Part shown: positions 47,991 to 61,800 of the stretch, piece after piece
Layout of the letters: each line of letters opens with the position of its first letter
How positions within the stretch are numbered: position 1 is the first letter of the stretch
Origin: Heterobilharzia americana
Lineage: Eukaryota > Platyhelminthes > Trematoda > Strigeidida > Schistosomatidae
Assembly (NCBI GenBank): GCA_944470555.2
Contig: OX104127.1
Span: 95,814,708-95,878,707, forward strand
DNA length: 64,000 bases
Direction of reading: 5' to 3'
The notes under the pieces: model-generated
Seen by the model: the letters and a program-made list of their open reading frames with translations, nothing else
The model's database searches: none
Told to the model about the DNA's origin: nothing
Program-made: the position numbers and the translations under genes

Positions 47991-50146
47991 CTGAAGCATT
48001 TTGTAGTCTTATGAGTTGCTAATATTCCCATAGTTGTCGCGCATCGTGGTATACCTTAATAAAATATAGATATTATAATGACCCCACTCCAAAATTGTGG
48101 GGCATTTTCAGTTTGTAATACCTCTAACAATCTAGTCATTTTAATGTTTATCATATCTACTCTATTCTTAGAAAAAGTTAATGCTAAGCTTGCTTGGGGT
48201 AAGTACTTTGTGGTACTTGATTACTTAAATCTTTTTATCGACCTCTACACACTAGTGTCAGATACCTAACTTTAATACTAAAGTCCTCAATCAGTCCGCG
48301 GTTGGACTTATCCTGTGTTTCATCCGGGCTGCAGCTCACCAGAATATATGCATATATCACGAATTAACTTCTTTCTTAGTTCCAAATACTGCCCACTCTT
48401 ACTAAGTCTTTTAGATTAACAGGAAACAAAATGGCGTTAATGCGAATGCCGTTCAAAAGTAGCGCTAGCACTGTGCAAAGCGGATGACAGAGAGGTGGGA
48501 TGCCAATGCCACAGAGGTTTTAGTTAAGCACAGCTTAAGTATAATTCTGGCAGCAACAACGAAAACCGTGTGAAAAATATCTCCTTTGGATCTTGTAAGC
48601 AAGTCTTTGAGTCACAGCACAAACTGACGATGAGGAACTTTGAGGTAGTAAATATAACAATCCTTCCGTCTGACTTGAATCAACTTTCGAATAATGAAAG
48701 CAGACAACTTAAAGACTATGAGTGTTTTCAGAATATTTCAATCAAATATCACACTGAAGAACTGCCTACTTTCTAAAAGCAACTTTAGTAATTTAATATG
48801 GTAAAAACAACCAGGACTTCACAAAATGGAAATCACGAGAGTAAAGTAGTGTAGGAAACTACAAGACCGACAAGCAGGAAGGAATGCTCTTTATTGACAT
48901 ATTGTACAGTAGTGATGAAATATTGTACACTTTCCATTAAAACAGTCATTTGCAAAATGTGCTTCATTTCCTCTTCTGCTTCTGTCTCGATTTGCTCTTA
49001 ATACGCTCACATTGTCTTTTTTTTCTCTCGGCAGAACATTTACCCATTGTTGGTAATTGCTTGTGATTTCTGCCGCCCTCTCAACATATACTACTTATAT
49101 CCATTCTGATCAGCAGCGCCTACTACAGTAGGACTGAAGGTGGCAGCAAAAATTGTTTATGTGTATCATGATATTGAAGTGATATCCCGTTAGCTGTCAC
49201 TGGACTTAATGGTCAAGCCGGATACTTTATTTTACTGCTTGATGCTATTGAATCACTGTATGAAGGATAATTGTCGAAGATTTGCAACTAATTGAATATC
49301 AGCAGAACAAGCTGATGCTCTGTCGACTTTGAATAGATAACTCAAAAATAGGTTGAATTATAGAATAAACAGTTGTTTTTGTGGAAAAGGCGTTACCAAG
49401 ATAGGGTAATTATGATCTAATCAGATGATAAATAAGCAATTCAGAGCAGTATGAATGTTAGGAAGCTACCAACAAATTGTTACCAATGTTCGCAAGCTTG
49501 CAGTTTTATGTGCCACAAAAAAGATACTACTCAAGTTCGTACACTGTTCCAGAGAAACGCTTCTCAGTCCTTTGATTAAGAGTTTACCTCATCAAGAAAT
49601 GAAATATCATTAGGAGTTCCATTGACACGGTTACTAGTGGTGATTTAGGTTTGTAAGCCATTTATTTCGCTGAGATCCTGAGACCTATAAGCGCCATTGA
49701 TTCGTAGCCAGAATTTTCAGCTTTCTTATTGTTGACCCTTTACATCTACTGGTCTTATTTAAGCCCCACAAACTTGACTTCACGTTCTCACTTTTGTGGG
49801 AATGCCTTCACCATATTAAAACATAGGTGAAGATGGAATATCAATGCATTGTCTAACACCAGTCTTTACGGAAAAAGAAAGGAGACTATCTAATTTCGGT
49901 TTCAACATAACAGCTATGAAAACTCATTTACTGAAACACGCTAACGTGTGGCTTGTGAAAAAATTATTGGCGATCTTTCACTTTTTCATTTCCAGACAAC
50001 ACAGTTTTACATTCTAAATAAGAATTTTTCTACTTGACTAAACAATTCATAGAACACAAAACCATCATCATGATGATACGTTTTAGTTGGTTTTCAAACC
50101 TTCGTGCCTGTTGACATTCAATGTTTAGCCGCGACATACACTATCA
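47991..50146. other. No gene recognised
   Basis: About 2.2 kb without recognised genes. 48410-48560 has a less AT-rich composition, but its origin is unknown. The open frame at 48570-48776 has no recognisable motif. Confidence 0.5.
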
Positions 50147-50680
50147 TCATTATTATTTGTCCCTTGGGTTCCTAATGGAACATAGGGCTTCACTAGCACG
50201 TCTCCATTCCACTCTCTTCTCTGAAATCTTTTGAACCTGGTTCCACAACAGCCACAAGCTCTCATTTCCTCCTCACACCATCTCCTCCATGTCACCCCCA
50301 CCTTGGACACCCAACTCGTCGCTTCCCATGGGCATTCCACTCGAGTGCCTGGCCTGACGCGTGATGCCCTCGGTCGGCCTTCTCAGTGTATGCCCAATCC
50401 ATCTCCATTTCTTTCCATTGCATATTTGTTGAGCGATAACTTCTTGGTTGGTTCGTCACCAGCCAGCCAGAGTTCCTTGTCGCTTATTCTTCTTATTCTG
50501 GCCATCTGATCTTCAGTAGGGAGCGAGCGTAAGCGGCAGTTGTTGATGAATGTCTGTAGTTTGTTGGATATGTCTTTCGTGACGCACCAAGTCTCTGAGC
50601 CATACAGAAGCACTGGTTTGACGTTGGTGTTGAAAATCCGGATGTTGTTCCACATGCTGAGTGCAGAAGTTCTCCACACG
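50147..50680 (-). mobile_element. Non-LTR family A, 3'-end fragment (copy 5)
   Basis: Minus strand: MLSMWNNIRIF-like, VLLYGSETWCVTKDISNKLQ (about 50620-50560), SDKELWLAGDEPTKKLSLNK, then the 3' end and (ATT)n-type tail at about 50158-50147. 5' truncated at about 50680. Its 98-codon frame (50383-50679) is one of the longest uninterrupted pieces of this C-terminal region, so it may be younger. Confidence 0.85.
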
Positions 50681-51555
50681 ATTAAATGGTTGGCGTCAAC
50701 TAATACTGCCCTAGGTTAGCGCTTTATTGGTTCACCAAGTGAGCTGCATTAACGGAATGTTATCAAAACTTAAAATCCACTTCAATTACTATCTTGCTCG
50801 ATTTCTGAATGAATAAATGGTATATACCTGCATGCTACTTTCTTTTGTAGGAATGGAAATTCAGCAACAACTATTATTATAAGGAGAATTTCTTATCTAG
50901 TTTCTTTTGTCAAGTGGTTTATGCTGTATTTATGCCGACTAAATTTTATACCAATAAATGTATATCTTCAATGTCTCTAAAAAGAAAGCAAACAATATGA
51001 AACAAAGTGGCAAGCTTGTTTTGCGACTCGGATATCTCGGCAAGAAGTATGATGATTCACCATGAGACTTCGTGTTCAGTTGTAATCAGAATTCTTATTG
51101 GTTATCAGGTTGACAGGTCACCAGACAGAAAATAAAGCCTGATTTGACCTTTCACTTGATTGGCTGTTAATTTAACCTTATCCAATTCTTTTCAATTTGA
51201 TAGCATTGGCCATCCCTGAATAAAAAATGTTGACATAACATATTCATTCAATGAAGACGAATTTCTGTTTTAATGATGGATAATGCAAGCAACAACTCTA
51301 AATTTCAGTTATACCTGATTTATTGATTATGATGAAATGCAGAATCCTGTCAATTGGAAATAAAAAAAAGAATTATCAACACCATAGTCTATTTGAGATG
51401 CTTTTCAGAACTAACCAAGAGATTTTACAAACAGCACTAATTTAAGAAGCTTTTTGTTATTGCTGTGATAAGATTTACAATCGTGATAATTTCCTGCAAC
51501 TATTCAGTCAACGATACGTGAAGTGACCAAAATAAAAAGTATCTTTAGTTTATTT
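50681..51555. other. No gene recognised
   Basis: AT-rich DNA between the family A fragment and the family B element. Confidence 0.5.
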
Positions 51556-53308
51556 ATCACACCTACCATATAGTAAAGTGGCATCACCTACTGCATAACA
51601 TTTCATACACAATTCACTAGCCATTGTCATGTCAAGGTTACTACTCAAATTCGAGACATGATTTATTTACGCCCAATTCCCTCTCCATCTTAGTGATTAC
51701 GATGGCACAGTCTCTCATTTACCTCGAACAGGTAGAAAGTCTCATTCCCGTTTCATCCATTCGGTTTTGATACGATGAGCAAAGATTCATCCAACAATTT
51801 CTCCCCCGATGCAACTATACCAGTTTCGAAAACCCAATTCTTCATCTTTTGTTGAGGTGTGACTGTTTTGATTTGACCAGGATTATGTGGTCAAGTTAGG
51901 TTGTTAAATTGAGCCTTATCGACTACTTTAGCCAGTGTGTTTGACATCTGAGTGATTGGGAGGGGTGTGGTAAATTGAATTGTCTCAGTGGGATGTTTTA
52001 ATGTAGACAGCTTGTTTTTCGATTGAGTTTGTAGGTTTAGTGTTATCTTGATTTCAGTCTTATTGAGAATTCTACTCAATGTATTAGAGTGAGTTTGAAT
52101 TTAGATCAGTAACCTTCAAACTGCTGACAATGTGGAGTAAGTATTCTGTTGACGACTAGGATGAAAGCCTTTTGGATTGAAGTCACTTTGTGAATGTATG
52201 TGTATGGCTGCATCACATGTCGGTTGAAAGATCACCTACCCGACAATGTGAAGATCAGCTTTTTGCATAGCATCTTTATTACCCTTCAGCTTGATTACCA
52301 TCCATGCATCAGTCATGTGAGCTTACCAGTGAATGATGGTAATGATGTAGCTGAAACACCAGTAGATATTTATCCCACTTATCTGAATCAGTTAGATATA
52401 CCATGAAATGTATATAAAGAAATCTCGACCGATCGCTGTTACTTTCTACCGTTAGCTGCTACTTTGATGTGGTGGTTAGTCTTGTAAAGCGCAATGAACC
52501 AAAGAGCCATTCTGGTGGAATGCTTGTTTTTTCGAGGTCCTACGGTGCCAGAAAAGTCTACTGGATAGTGGTTAGAAAGAAGGCAGTTACCGCTGTAGTG
52601 TAAATTTTTAGACCATAGAGTCTGAGGAAGAAGCTGTACTGATTACTGGACTTATTTGCGACAGCAGTAAGATGTTCCACTTAGATGATCAGCAGTGCTG
52701 TGCTGATGCTCACCTTTCCATGGGAAGTGGGAGTTAGAAAACGTCAATCCCCAAAGTGGCACACACTGATCACACCGCAGTATGCCGATGCATGTGACAG
52801 AAATTCGTATTTCGATTCTAAATGGATAAACAAAAGTCTCAAACTTCGAAAAGGATCGTATGTAAGCAGCCTCAAGTAGGTTTCCCTTGGGCTCTGTGGT
52901 CACGCACTAACCCTTGTTTCCCATGCACCTCAAGAAGAACTAGCCTTCCGTGATGTGGGCAGTGCAGAAGTGTCAACCGCGCTCATAGCTCAAGCTCTCT
53001 TAGATCAACTTGCATATTCTTACCATCCAATGCTCCTTCACTTCTCTAGTCGACCCATTTCATCTTTAATTTCTTCCAGCTCTGCAGCTTCCTACAACGA
53101 CCTGAGTTTACAGGAAAGCACTCCTGGTCTCCTGAACCTCTCTCTAAAATACACAGTGGAGCTTTCAATGTCCGAACCCTGCGACAAAACAGCTAACAGG
53201 CTTCACAGGCCAGAAGCCTAGTAAATCATGCCATGAATGCACATGACCCCAGTGTGGTGACTCACTTAACCTCACCCTGCCGTTTTGATGAATCCTGCAA
53301 AACCCAAC
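51556..53308 (+). repeat. Right arm of the 1.75-kb inverted repeat
   Basis: Reverse complement of 42833-44586 with only a few mismatches. Four open frames (83, 88, 70 and 62 codons) are predicted identically in both arms. The arms are separated by about 6.97 kb. Confidence 0.93.
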
Positions 53309-55480
53309 TTTCGAGTTTCCGAGATTCAGTGGCCAGTGTTCCATTTGTAGGTCCTGGATTGTGTACCACGCCTGAAATTGCACTACTTGACCGGACCTCT
53401 TTTTTCATCCACATGTGTGCTGTTTGCCTAAATGGTGTGGTGAGGACTATAATGAGTAGTGAAGCTTAACGTTGTCTCCTTGCAATTTCTGCATTTTCGG
53501 CCACTGGCTCCTGTTCAAACTAGTTGATAGGTGAAGTCCACCTATAACTGTCTAACCTCTGATTAAAATCCAAAAGCTCAGACTTGGTTGTTGCATCAGT
53601 TGATTTCAGTGCATATGTGGGTAGGCTGAGCCAAACAGAAATAAGCTTATTTAGTACTTTGAAGATTCGTTTTGAAGCAACAGATAAAGGTGATCGCCTA
53701 CTACTACTACTGTTCTCATCTCTTTCTAACCAGTGCGAATTTCAGGCACAAAGACAGACATTGTATGGCATTGCGTCCACGAAGCCCAACTCAGCTACGG
53801 ATCCAAATAGGCCACATTATTATCAGCCATAAATGTAGAGGGTCATTTAAAGACTACTAATCCTTATGGAGTACGTGATTGGGCAACGACCATGCGTTGG
53901 TTCGAGCGTGTGTCTGCCAGTGGCTCAACTTACTTAGGAAACTTTGGCAACAAAACCATTGCAACCACAGCGTGACAATTACAGCGCCGATGCGGTTTTC
54001 GTTGAGAAACTGTTTTGAAAGTCATCAAAACACAAAAATATCACTCATCCAGAAGAAGATTGGCTTCATATCTAGTTTGCTGTAAAAAAGCTTTGAAGGC
54101 TGTAGTCAACCCTTAGAGATTGGTTAAAAAGGGTCGGTGGATCTCAGCATCTTTTGAATTTATGGTTGCACATGAACATATCCTTGTTGGTTCCCAGTAA
54201 ACCCAGGTGTGTATGTGACTAATACTAAAAGGCTAAGAAGGTGGAAAAGACAACAGCGGTAAGTTACAGTAGACGGTTATTTGAACCTATTAGTGAAACT
54301 GGATTAAAAGATCAGTGGTAAGTGAAACGATAGGAGGGAAGGATGGTGCTGTGATTCACTCGTATGTCAGACAAATGGAACGATTGGAAGAATACTTTGA
54401 GGGACAGTTCAGTCAACCTTCAATCACCGCTTCGTTTCACATTATCCAGTTGGATGCTGAATGGAACATCAAGATAGGACCCCCGTCCAACACTTATGGG
54501 AGTTAAAAACGCTACGATGAATCTGAAGCGAGGAGGAGCTGGAGCACCAGACGGACTAGACCCAGAGATAATTAGGGACGGTGGTCTAGTATTTTCGCTC
54601 AAGTCAGTTGGAGTGTTAACTGATGTATAGGAGCCAGACATAACTCTCTCTGACTAATCTCAATCACTAATTGTCCCACTCTTCAATGAAGTTGAGAAGT
54701 CCTCCTGTGGTAATGACTAGTATAGTTTATAAGGTTTTAGGTTCTATAATCACTAGACATCAGATCGGAGCTTAGGAACAGCAAGCCAGAGAAAAGCAGG
54801 GAGGCTTCAGACCTGGCCGTAGGTGTACCGACCAGATATTCATACACCACCAGGTTTTGGGACGTATGTTCACTTACAGAGGCCCAACTTAAGCTGTATT
54901 TCTTTGCTGAGGACTGGGTTCGACTGTATCACTCTTAAGGTTTTATGGCAGCGTCTTCCACTGAAAAGTGTACTGAGCAAGTAGACCACTCTGTTAGAGG
55001 CTCTTTAATAGCAGTGGATGTGTTAGAGCCTATGCTCGATTATCGGGTGAGCTGAGTACATCAAATTGTGTCCGTTAAAGATACCTACTCTTTCCATTCC
55101 TGTCCGGTTTTGTCATAAATATTTTTATGAAGGTCTCCCTCGGGTTATCTGACATCACGAGAACATAATCACAGGAGAATCCTTGGTAGATCTAGAATAC
55201 GCGAATGACGTACTCCTGTTAGATGAATACACCACCAAGTTGTAGAGTCTTCAAGACACCTTGACTGGCCATTCGAAAATGTTTGGGATGTCTTTCTCCA
55301 AACTTAAATCAAAATTTTGCCCCAGAATTGGTCTTCACTGGTGTCCTGTCTAATAATAGAGTGTAGCGGTTGAGTGAGTACTTCGATTACCTGGGTGTTA
55401 TGGCTAAAAATAGATGTCACTGGCGCAGATTTATCTACACTTATCTGGACCTTAACCGCCATACTGAACTCAACATTTTC
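51556..55480 (+). mobile_element. Non-LTR retrotransposon family B, most complete copy
   Basis: Plus strand. 51556-53150 is 5' sequence with frames at 52685-52879 and 52955-53221. Endonuclease: AFNVRTLRQNS (about 53165), VTHLTSPCRFDES (about 53255), ASVDFSAYVGRLSQTE (about 53600), TSANFRHKDRH (about 53730), IGHIIISHKCRGS (about 53805), NDHALVRACVC (about 53882). RT: HSYVRQMERLEEYF (about 54358), RGGAGAPDGLDPE-like (about 54540), ENQGGFRPGRRCTDQIF (about 54785), YAND-like active site (about 55200), MFGMSF, and SEYFDYLG (about 55375) running directly into VMAKNRCHWRRFIYTY, the protein's C-terminus. Stops, frameshifts and internal deletions make it dead. Its first 1.75 kb forms the right arm of the long inverted repeat. 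Confidence 0.85.
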
Positions 55481-57890
55481 TCATTCCTACTTCCTCTGTA
55501 TTGCTTTCTGCTACTTTTGACCGATTTTTCTCTCTTTCTTCATTTCTCATCTTACTACTTTGTTGCTTGAAGTTCAGTAGTTTGAGTTTCCCATATTTAG
55601 TTAGTAATTTACATAGCAACTTTATTCCTTAACCTATTGGCCTCCTGTTGCTTGCTTCTTTATTCTCTGTGCGCTTTTTGACTTATCTTTACTAATCAAG
55701 AATTATCATCCTCATCTGACTTATTAGTAATTTGTGGATTATTATTCCTGCTGGGTGTTTCATGGATTTCAAAACTTTAGAAGTTATTTTCATGACAATT
55801 CGAAGACAGCTAGATAATTATGAAGTACAAAAAAGACGTTTCCACTCAGTTTTGCATTTCTAACCAGTAAGTGTCTTTGATGTTACCAACAACACCATGG
55901 CGAATATGTTATTAGGTGTACTCCATATTGCATTTTTATCTGTATATTCCCCCAACCATTTAGTAGTTTCGACGCTGGATGTTAAACCTGAGGATTAGTA
56001 GTCCGAAACCTATCCCTTGCCAAGCAATACATAACAAAACATTACAATTAAGTTTCAGGAAACTTGTGTGGTTCATAGTTCAATATACTGAACTGCATAT
56101 GATTGTGACATATTCTGCTGATAACGCATTAATCAAATTTATCTGAAAACTATTAATTTCACCGAACCACATTGTAGATAACTTTTTTTCATGCCAGTTA
56201 GATTGCACTGACTAAGTGAAACAATACACAGCCAGTATATATTTGATGTTTACTTCTATTTGAACGTCACTTGAAAGTTGTTATGATAAACTTTTATCTA
56301 AAATAAAATAACTGTGATTATGTGTCAATATTTGGTGTGCTGGTCAGAAGAGTGACTTAGTATTTTATAACACATCATTAGAATTGCTGATAGTGATTAA
56401 AAATTGGAGTAAGCACTGAGACTCAGAAGCCAGTTCACTTACTTAGGTAGTTTTATCCAGTCTTGCAGGTGCTTGCTTGTAACTTCAACTGTAACTCTAG
56501 CTCCTACAAATGAAAAGGAGTCCCCTTGTGATTGTGCATGCCTTACTAATGATACGGTATCCAAACGATTGTATGTAATTATCGAAATGTAATATCCCCG
56601 AAATATCTCAGTTGAATATCTTGCAAATGACAAAGCAGGTTCCTTATCTATAAGATGGTACATTTTGATCATGATCAGAAAAAAAAAACAATTAAATGAA
56701 TAAATTAGCACTCAACCTATCAATTCATTAATGCATTTCTTATACCAGCAGTGAAAGGTACCCAACAAAAGGACTCGAACAGCAAACAGAAAACGATAGA
56801 AAGAGATGAAAAAGGATGATTAGGAAGGGAATATGAGTAGACTGTTAACGTTTTTAGTTTTTGATGAGAACTACTGACTGCTTATCTATAAACCATAAGT
56901 AGAAGTTGAGTCTAAGACCAAGTAACTAGAGCGAAGTTGAAATCTGATTGATTTCGGAGATATTGCCATCCATATAGTGGAAAGGTTTGTCAGTAAATCA
57001 GAGTTCCTTGTTCGAACAAAATAACAGTTTTGGTTCCCATCTTATTCACACCACATATGCAGTCATAACGTATGTGAAGTCAAGGAAAGTTAGTAAAAGA
57101 AATGTACCAGTTAAAACGGAGAATCTACATGTGTTAATATTCAGCGATAAATATTCAGCTTGGGAATTATCTTCTTCACTTCTTAACATAAAGTCTTACT
57201 TTTTCCACATTTGCTGCTTATTCTTAATTGCATGAGGCTGGTGAAGCAGTACAAAAACAAACTCATTCCGTTTCCACAAAATATAACTAGAAATTTGTAG
57301 ATTAGGAAAGCCTATTTACTTCAAATCGTCAAATCCCAGCTTGGCTTGTGTGTCTACAAATTCAGTTGTTAACACTAACCGGGTTTGAAGTACAATATTT
57401 AGTTTCCATATGCCCTAGAAATAATTCGTAAGGGGGATAGTGTGAACAGTGTGAATCTGTGTTCTAAATCAGTGTTTTATTTCGCAGTCTATTATCTTTG
57501 TCAATATCATTTGTAAGCGTTATGAGGCGACCGTAAGTTATGGATGCTTAGCTTCATTCTTACAGTAAAATTTTAGTCAAATAGGGTCACACAACAGTTG
57601 TAATGTACCAGTTCCAAATATTAGATTTCAGAAGTACGCTTCAATGCTTACAAGCTTTTATAGACATTGGTAAGTATTTAATACTGCCTGTTGTAGATTT
57701 GCCTACTTTGTTATTAAACTAAACCGATTCACCTTCACTAATGCACTGGATGAGTACAAGTGTTTGATTGCAGGCAGGCGATTCTGTTTCATACAGTTTA
57801 CTTCATCATATATTCCAGCTGATCTTACTGATTGATCAGTATCTGAAATGACAAGAGTATTTATGCCACATTGAATTCTCATCAGTTTTT
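55481..57890. other. No gene recognised
   Basis: AT-rich DNA. The frame at 56439-56711 (-) has a faint RT-like look but cannot be assigned. Confidence 0.45.
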
Positions 57891-57929
57891 TAAATGCTTC
57901 ACATGGGAATGGTGGTTCGGCGTTCTTTG

Positions 57930-57990
57930 AGCTTTGTGAAGTTAGTGCTGAGAATGTCATCAAGCCTGGTGATGAAAATTCCACAAAAAG
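57930..57990 (+). repeat. Penelope-associated 3' motif, isolated
   Basis: GTGAAGTTAGTGCTGAGAAT followed by GTCATCAAGCCTGGTGATG, resembling 23985-24035 and 13018-13060. No RT or nuclease remnant was recognised upstream here. Confidence 0.4.
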
Positions 57991-58517
57991 ATATAAAGCC
58001 TCGGATAACATTGAACCAGTATCATCCTCATCCTAAGCTTCAAAACTTCCCAACCATTTCATCTTCGCATGCCTCATAGCCATCTGTTTATCAGTTTGTA
58101 CTTGAACTAAGTTTATTTTCATTCGTACATCTCCATATTCTCAAAATGGAGGGTCATCTACTGAAGTAATTTTGAAATCATTGAAGTATGTTAGTGGCAA
58201 TTCGGATAAGTCAACTCCGAAAAATTAAATACAGTGTTATATCTTCGGAAAACAAAAAAATTAGAAGATTTTAAATCTTAGTGGTGATGAAGTCAAATCT
58301 ATTGAGAAAGAAACCAAGTTTGCGATTATGCACTACTGATTACTCCGGTCAAGAGAATTCAACTACTGTTTATCAACTTTAACAAAAGTTACATAAGATG
58401 GAATTCAGTATCTCAGATGGAGTTTGCTTTTTAGATGCTGCTAAAATATCTTGTCTATGGGGACTAACCTTTGTAAATTTTTGTTTGCATATTCCAACTG
58501 AAAACAAGCAAATGAAC
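57991..58517. other. No gene recognised
   Basis: AT-rich DNA between the motif above and family A copy 6. Confidence 0.5.
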
Positions 58518-58845
58518 AGTTATTATTATTATTATTAGTCCCTTGGGTTCCTAGTGGAACATAGGGCTTCAGTAGCACGCCTCCACTGACCTCTGTTCTC
58601 TGAGATCTTTTGAACCTGGTCCCACGACAGCCCAGAAGCTCTCATTTCCTCCTCGCACGATCTCCTCCATGTCACCCTTGGACGTCCAACTCGTCGCTTC
58701 CCATGGGGATTCCACTCGACGGCCTGGCACGTGATGTCCTCGGTCGGCCTTCTCAGTGCATGGCCAATCCATCTCCACTTCTTCCTGCATATTTGTTGCG
58801 TGATAGGTTCTTGGTTGGTTCGTTCCCAGAGTTCCTTGTTGCTTC
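58518..58845 (-). mobile_element. Non-LTR family A, 3'-end fragment (copy 6)
   Basis: Minus strand 58845-58539 encodes LGTNQPRTYHATNMQEEVEM and GRRVESPWEATSWTSKGD, then the 3' end TTCCACTAGGAACCCAAGGG and a (TTA)n tail at 58518-58538. 5' truncated at about 58845. Aligns with the last 330 bp of copies 1 and 5. Confidence 0.85.
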
Positions 58846-61800
58846 TTAAGGATTGTTGAGAATATCGAATTCATTCAATTTCTTTCTGTATATAACTGTA
58901 TTCTCAGCCTGTTTTACTGATAAGAACCAGTGAATTAGGCTTCAACCAAGTATTTAGATTATTGGTATGCGATGTTTTAAGCATGACTTCCAGAAAGCGT
59001 GTTCGAAGCTGAACTTCAACAACTAAAGAAGTTACTTTGACCTTTTACAGAAATGTTTAAATACTGTTAGAATATGGTTCACTTTTTAGCACACGATGAA
59101 AACAAGTTCAGTAATCCGAAACAAAGTGGTGGAAAAAGAGCCAGTCATATAATGTGAAGAGGAAACAGGACCCACTTCTGTAATAAGGCTTAATTTATTC
59201 CCAAAAGTTCCACTTGAGGGTACATGAAAAATAATCCCAAAGTGAAAAGGAGAATTTTCGAAAAAGGAAACTTGTTGACACTCAAGGTCATAACAGCAAA
59301 TTGGGTGGTGTTATTCAAGGCTTTCTAAATGAAACAATTTAACGTTGTTCTCTCAATAATTTATGGTAATTTGAAGAAATGTACCTGTAAAATAAGTTTC
59401 ACGTCATTCCTACTGGTATCCTAAGTACTGTGAAAACGCGATGTAAGTATAAATTGTTCCTCTGTATTTCTTTAGAATCCGACTATCCTTTAGTAGTTGG
59501 AAAACTTCTGATATGAGTTAAACAGAGCACATGCTAGTCGAGTAAAATGATGGGTTACATGATGTAGGAAATAGTTTTCTGTTTAGTGTTATGCAGTCAC
59601 AATTTCATACAGCATCAGTAAGCGTGTGACATTGCATCATGCCTAAAACATCATTTGTTAGTTTAAAAACTTAACAAATCTGGTTTCGCTGATTGCAAAA
59701 AAGGTTAGGATTTATTTTATTTTTTTTCTTCAAGAAATTTGACGCCGCTAAAATCATACACAATGTTGAATCAAATCGTAAAGTCAAGAGAAAATTTAAC
59801 ACCTGTTACATGTCCTAGAATTCAGGATAAACTGAATGTTGGTCCCATGACCAACTCTTCCATATCGTAAACACTGGACTTGCTTGGAAAACTTTATGCA
59901 ATACATTTCACTGATCATGAGGTCTGAAGCACAATGTTCGAATTACGGAAATAGTAATACAATGAATTCATTTTATAGTGGTTGTAAAAACAGTATTTAT
60001 ACACATACACTATGAACTAATAAATACGGTTTCTTCTCTAGAGATCGGAAATTTTTAACTGTGAACAATTTTTATCACTAAAGCATTATATATACATAAA
60101 GGTATGGATAACTAAGTACTTGCAGCTATCCTAGAACTTCTTCCAAAATTTTCACTACTTATCTTTGACTAGATAAAACTGAGTACAAAATATCAGTAAA
60201 CTGATTTACTTGTAGTTTTGGTTGCAGTTTATAAATCTATACTCTGGTCATCAGCGAAGAACTCTGGATAAGGCTAGTCATTGTTTCATGTCTGATTCCA
60301 GAACGCTCAAAGATTTTACGATCAAGTGCTTTCACAACTAATAATTTCTAATAAGGTTTAGGTGGAGTAGAGGTTTGCTAAAACTGATGGATTGTAAATC
60401 TAAGAAACGAAAGGATGTACAACAAGTTTATCTGAATGGTATTCAGTAATCCTCATTGAAATAATACTTATTCTGAAAGTTAAGCATCACAAGTTTTAAG
60501 ACTTCTGATAAAGCGGTCGTAGGCTCATGGTTAGTTTTAGAAAAGCTTTTATCACAAATTGAAAGCGGCCTAATTTCAATCATGCTGAGATGTGAGGTCA
60601 GACAGTTCGATACCGACAACAGATGCTAACCAGTAACACAGGGTGATAATCATGCCATGCCACAAATTCAGAAAAGCTAGATGTGGACAATTAAATTGTG
60701 ACCTTTTAGCTGAATAACAATGTACCCATCTTCAAACTCGATGAACCCATGTGAACTCGTGGGTACACACCATTTCTTATTCAACAAGCACCATTCAGCT
60801 GACAAACAGGAGAATTCGATGTTTCAAGATAACCCATAATCCTGCGTCAACTTGAAGTATTATAGTGTATAGTCAGCTGACTGGTGCTGCTAACTCGAAC
60901 TGAAGTTATTCTTGAATTGGACCCCAAGGTGGTTTGCTACACTAAGTCCGATTCCAAGAAATGTTCACATTTCTAGGAGAAGTCTGAATGGAAATGTGGG
61001 TCAGCAAAATGTTAGCCTCATGTCGATGCTCACAACAAGCTCCTCTGCCAATTTTCCACCACACTTTCTTCCTGCTTTCTGACTCAAATACATACCATTC
61101 CCAATCGCTAGACAGAGATATACGGCACACAATATTACTGAAACTAGCCATAACACTCGGTTTTCACTGAATTTCGATATTTCCAGTGTGTAGTGGATTA
61201 CAATCATAAGTATCTACACTGTGGATGAATTTCCCAGTCATTTGAATTGTAACTGCTGACTCATTTATTCAAATATCATTCCATATAGTTTGTAACATAG
61301 CGTATTTATGCAAACCGTCATTGTCACAACTCAGTGAAATCTGACTTCAGAATTCTTCATGAATATCTCGTAAACAAAAATATTCTGAGAATAGTGGGTG
61401 TACATGATATCCTCGACACCCCAGCTTTGTTAGAAAATGTGTATTCTTTACAAGTGGAAAATCCTCATATTAAGTCATTGGCGAAATACATAGTGTCGAA
61501 AAGTATTTTCCTGTCAAACGCTTCATTCAGAAAAGCTGTACAACCGTATTTATAACGGTTGGAAACAAATAACAATCTACTGTGCATCATTAGGATCAGG
61601 TGATTGTAATAGTGTTCAGGAATGGAATAAAAAGTAGTTTCCAAAGACAAGAGGAAATCACAAATCTGGTTATTGTAAGGCTAATGAGTGTGAGTAATGT
61701 TTGTGAACAAAAAGATTGGGTATAATGCTAAGAATCGCCGATTATTCATTGAGCCAAGCATACATGGCTTATTTGAAGTCCTTTGCAATACTATCGAGAG

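Noticed and set aside
48570..48776. 68-codon open frame
   Set aside because: No motif, no repeat copy and no splice signals that suggest an exon.
56439..56711. Minus frame that faintly resembles the post-active-site part of a non-LTR RT
   Set aside because: No diagnostic block (FADD/YADD, YLGS) is clear. Resemblance could be chance.
57703..58011. 102-codon open frame on the minus strand
   Set aside because: No recognisable motif, no start or splice context, and the region overlaps a Penelope-associated repeat motif on the other strand.
60942..61207. Minus frame with a hydrophobic stretch resembling a membrane helix
   Set aside because: Short, no homology recognised, and a competing open frame exists on the plus strand.
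61334..61650. Overlapping open frames on both strands that look coding
   Set aside because: Possibly part of the Penelope-like relic next to it, but no family motif could be matched. Not called as a gene.
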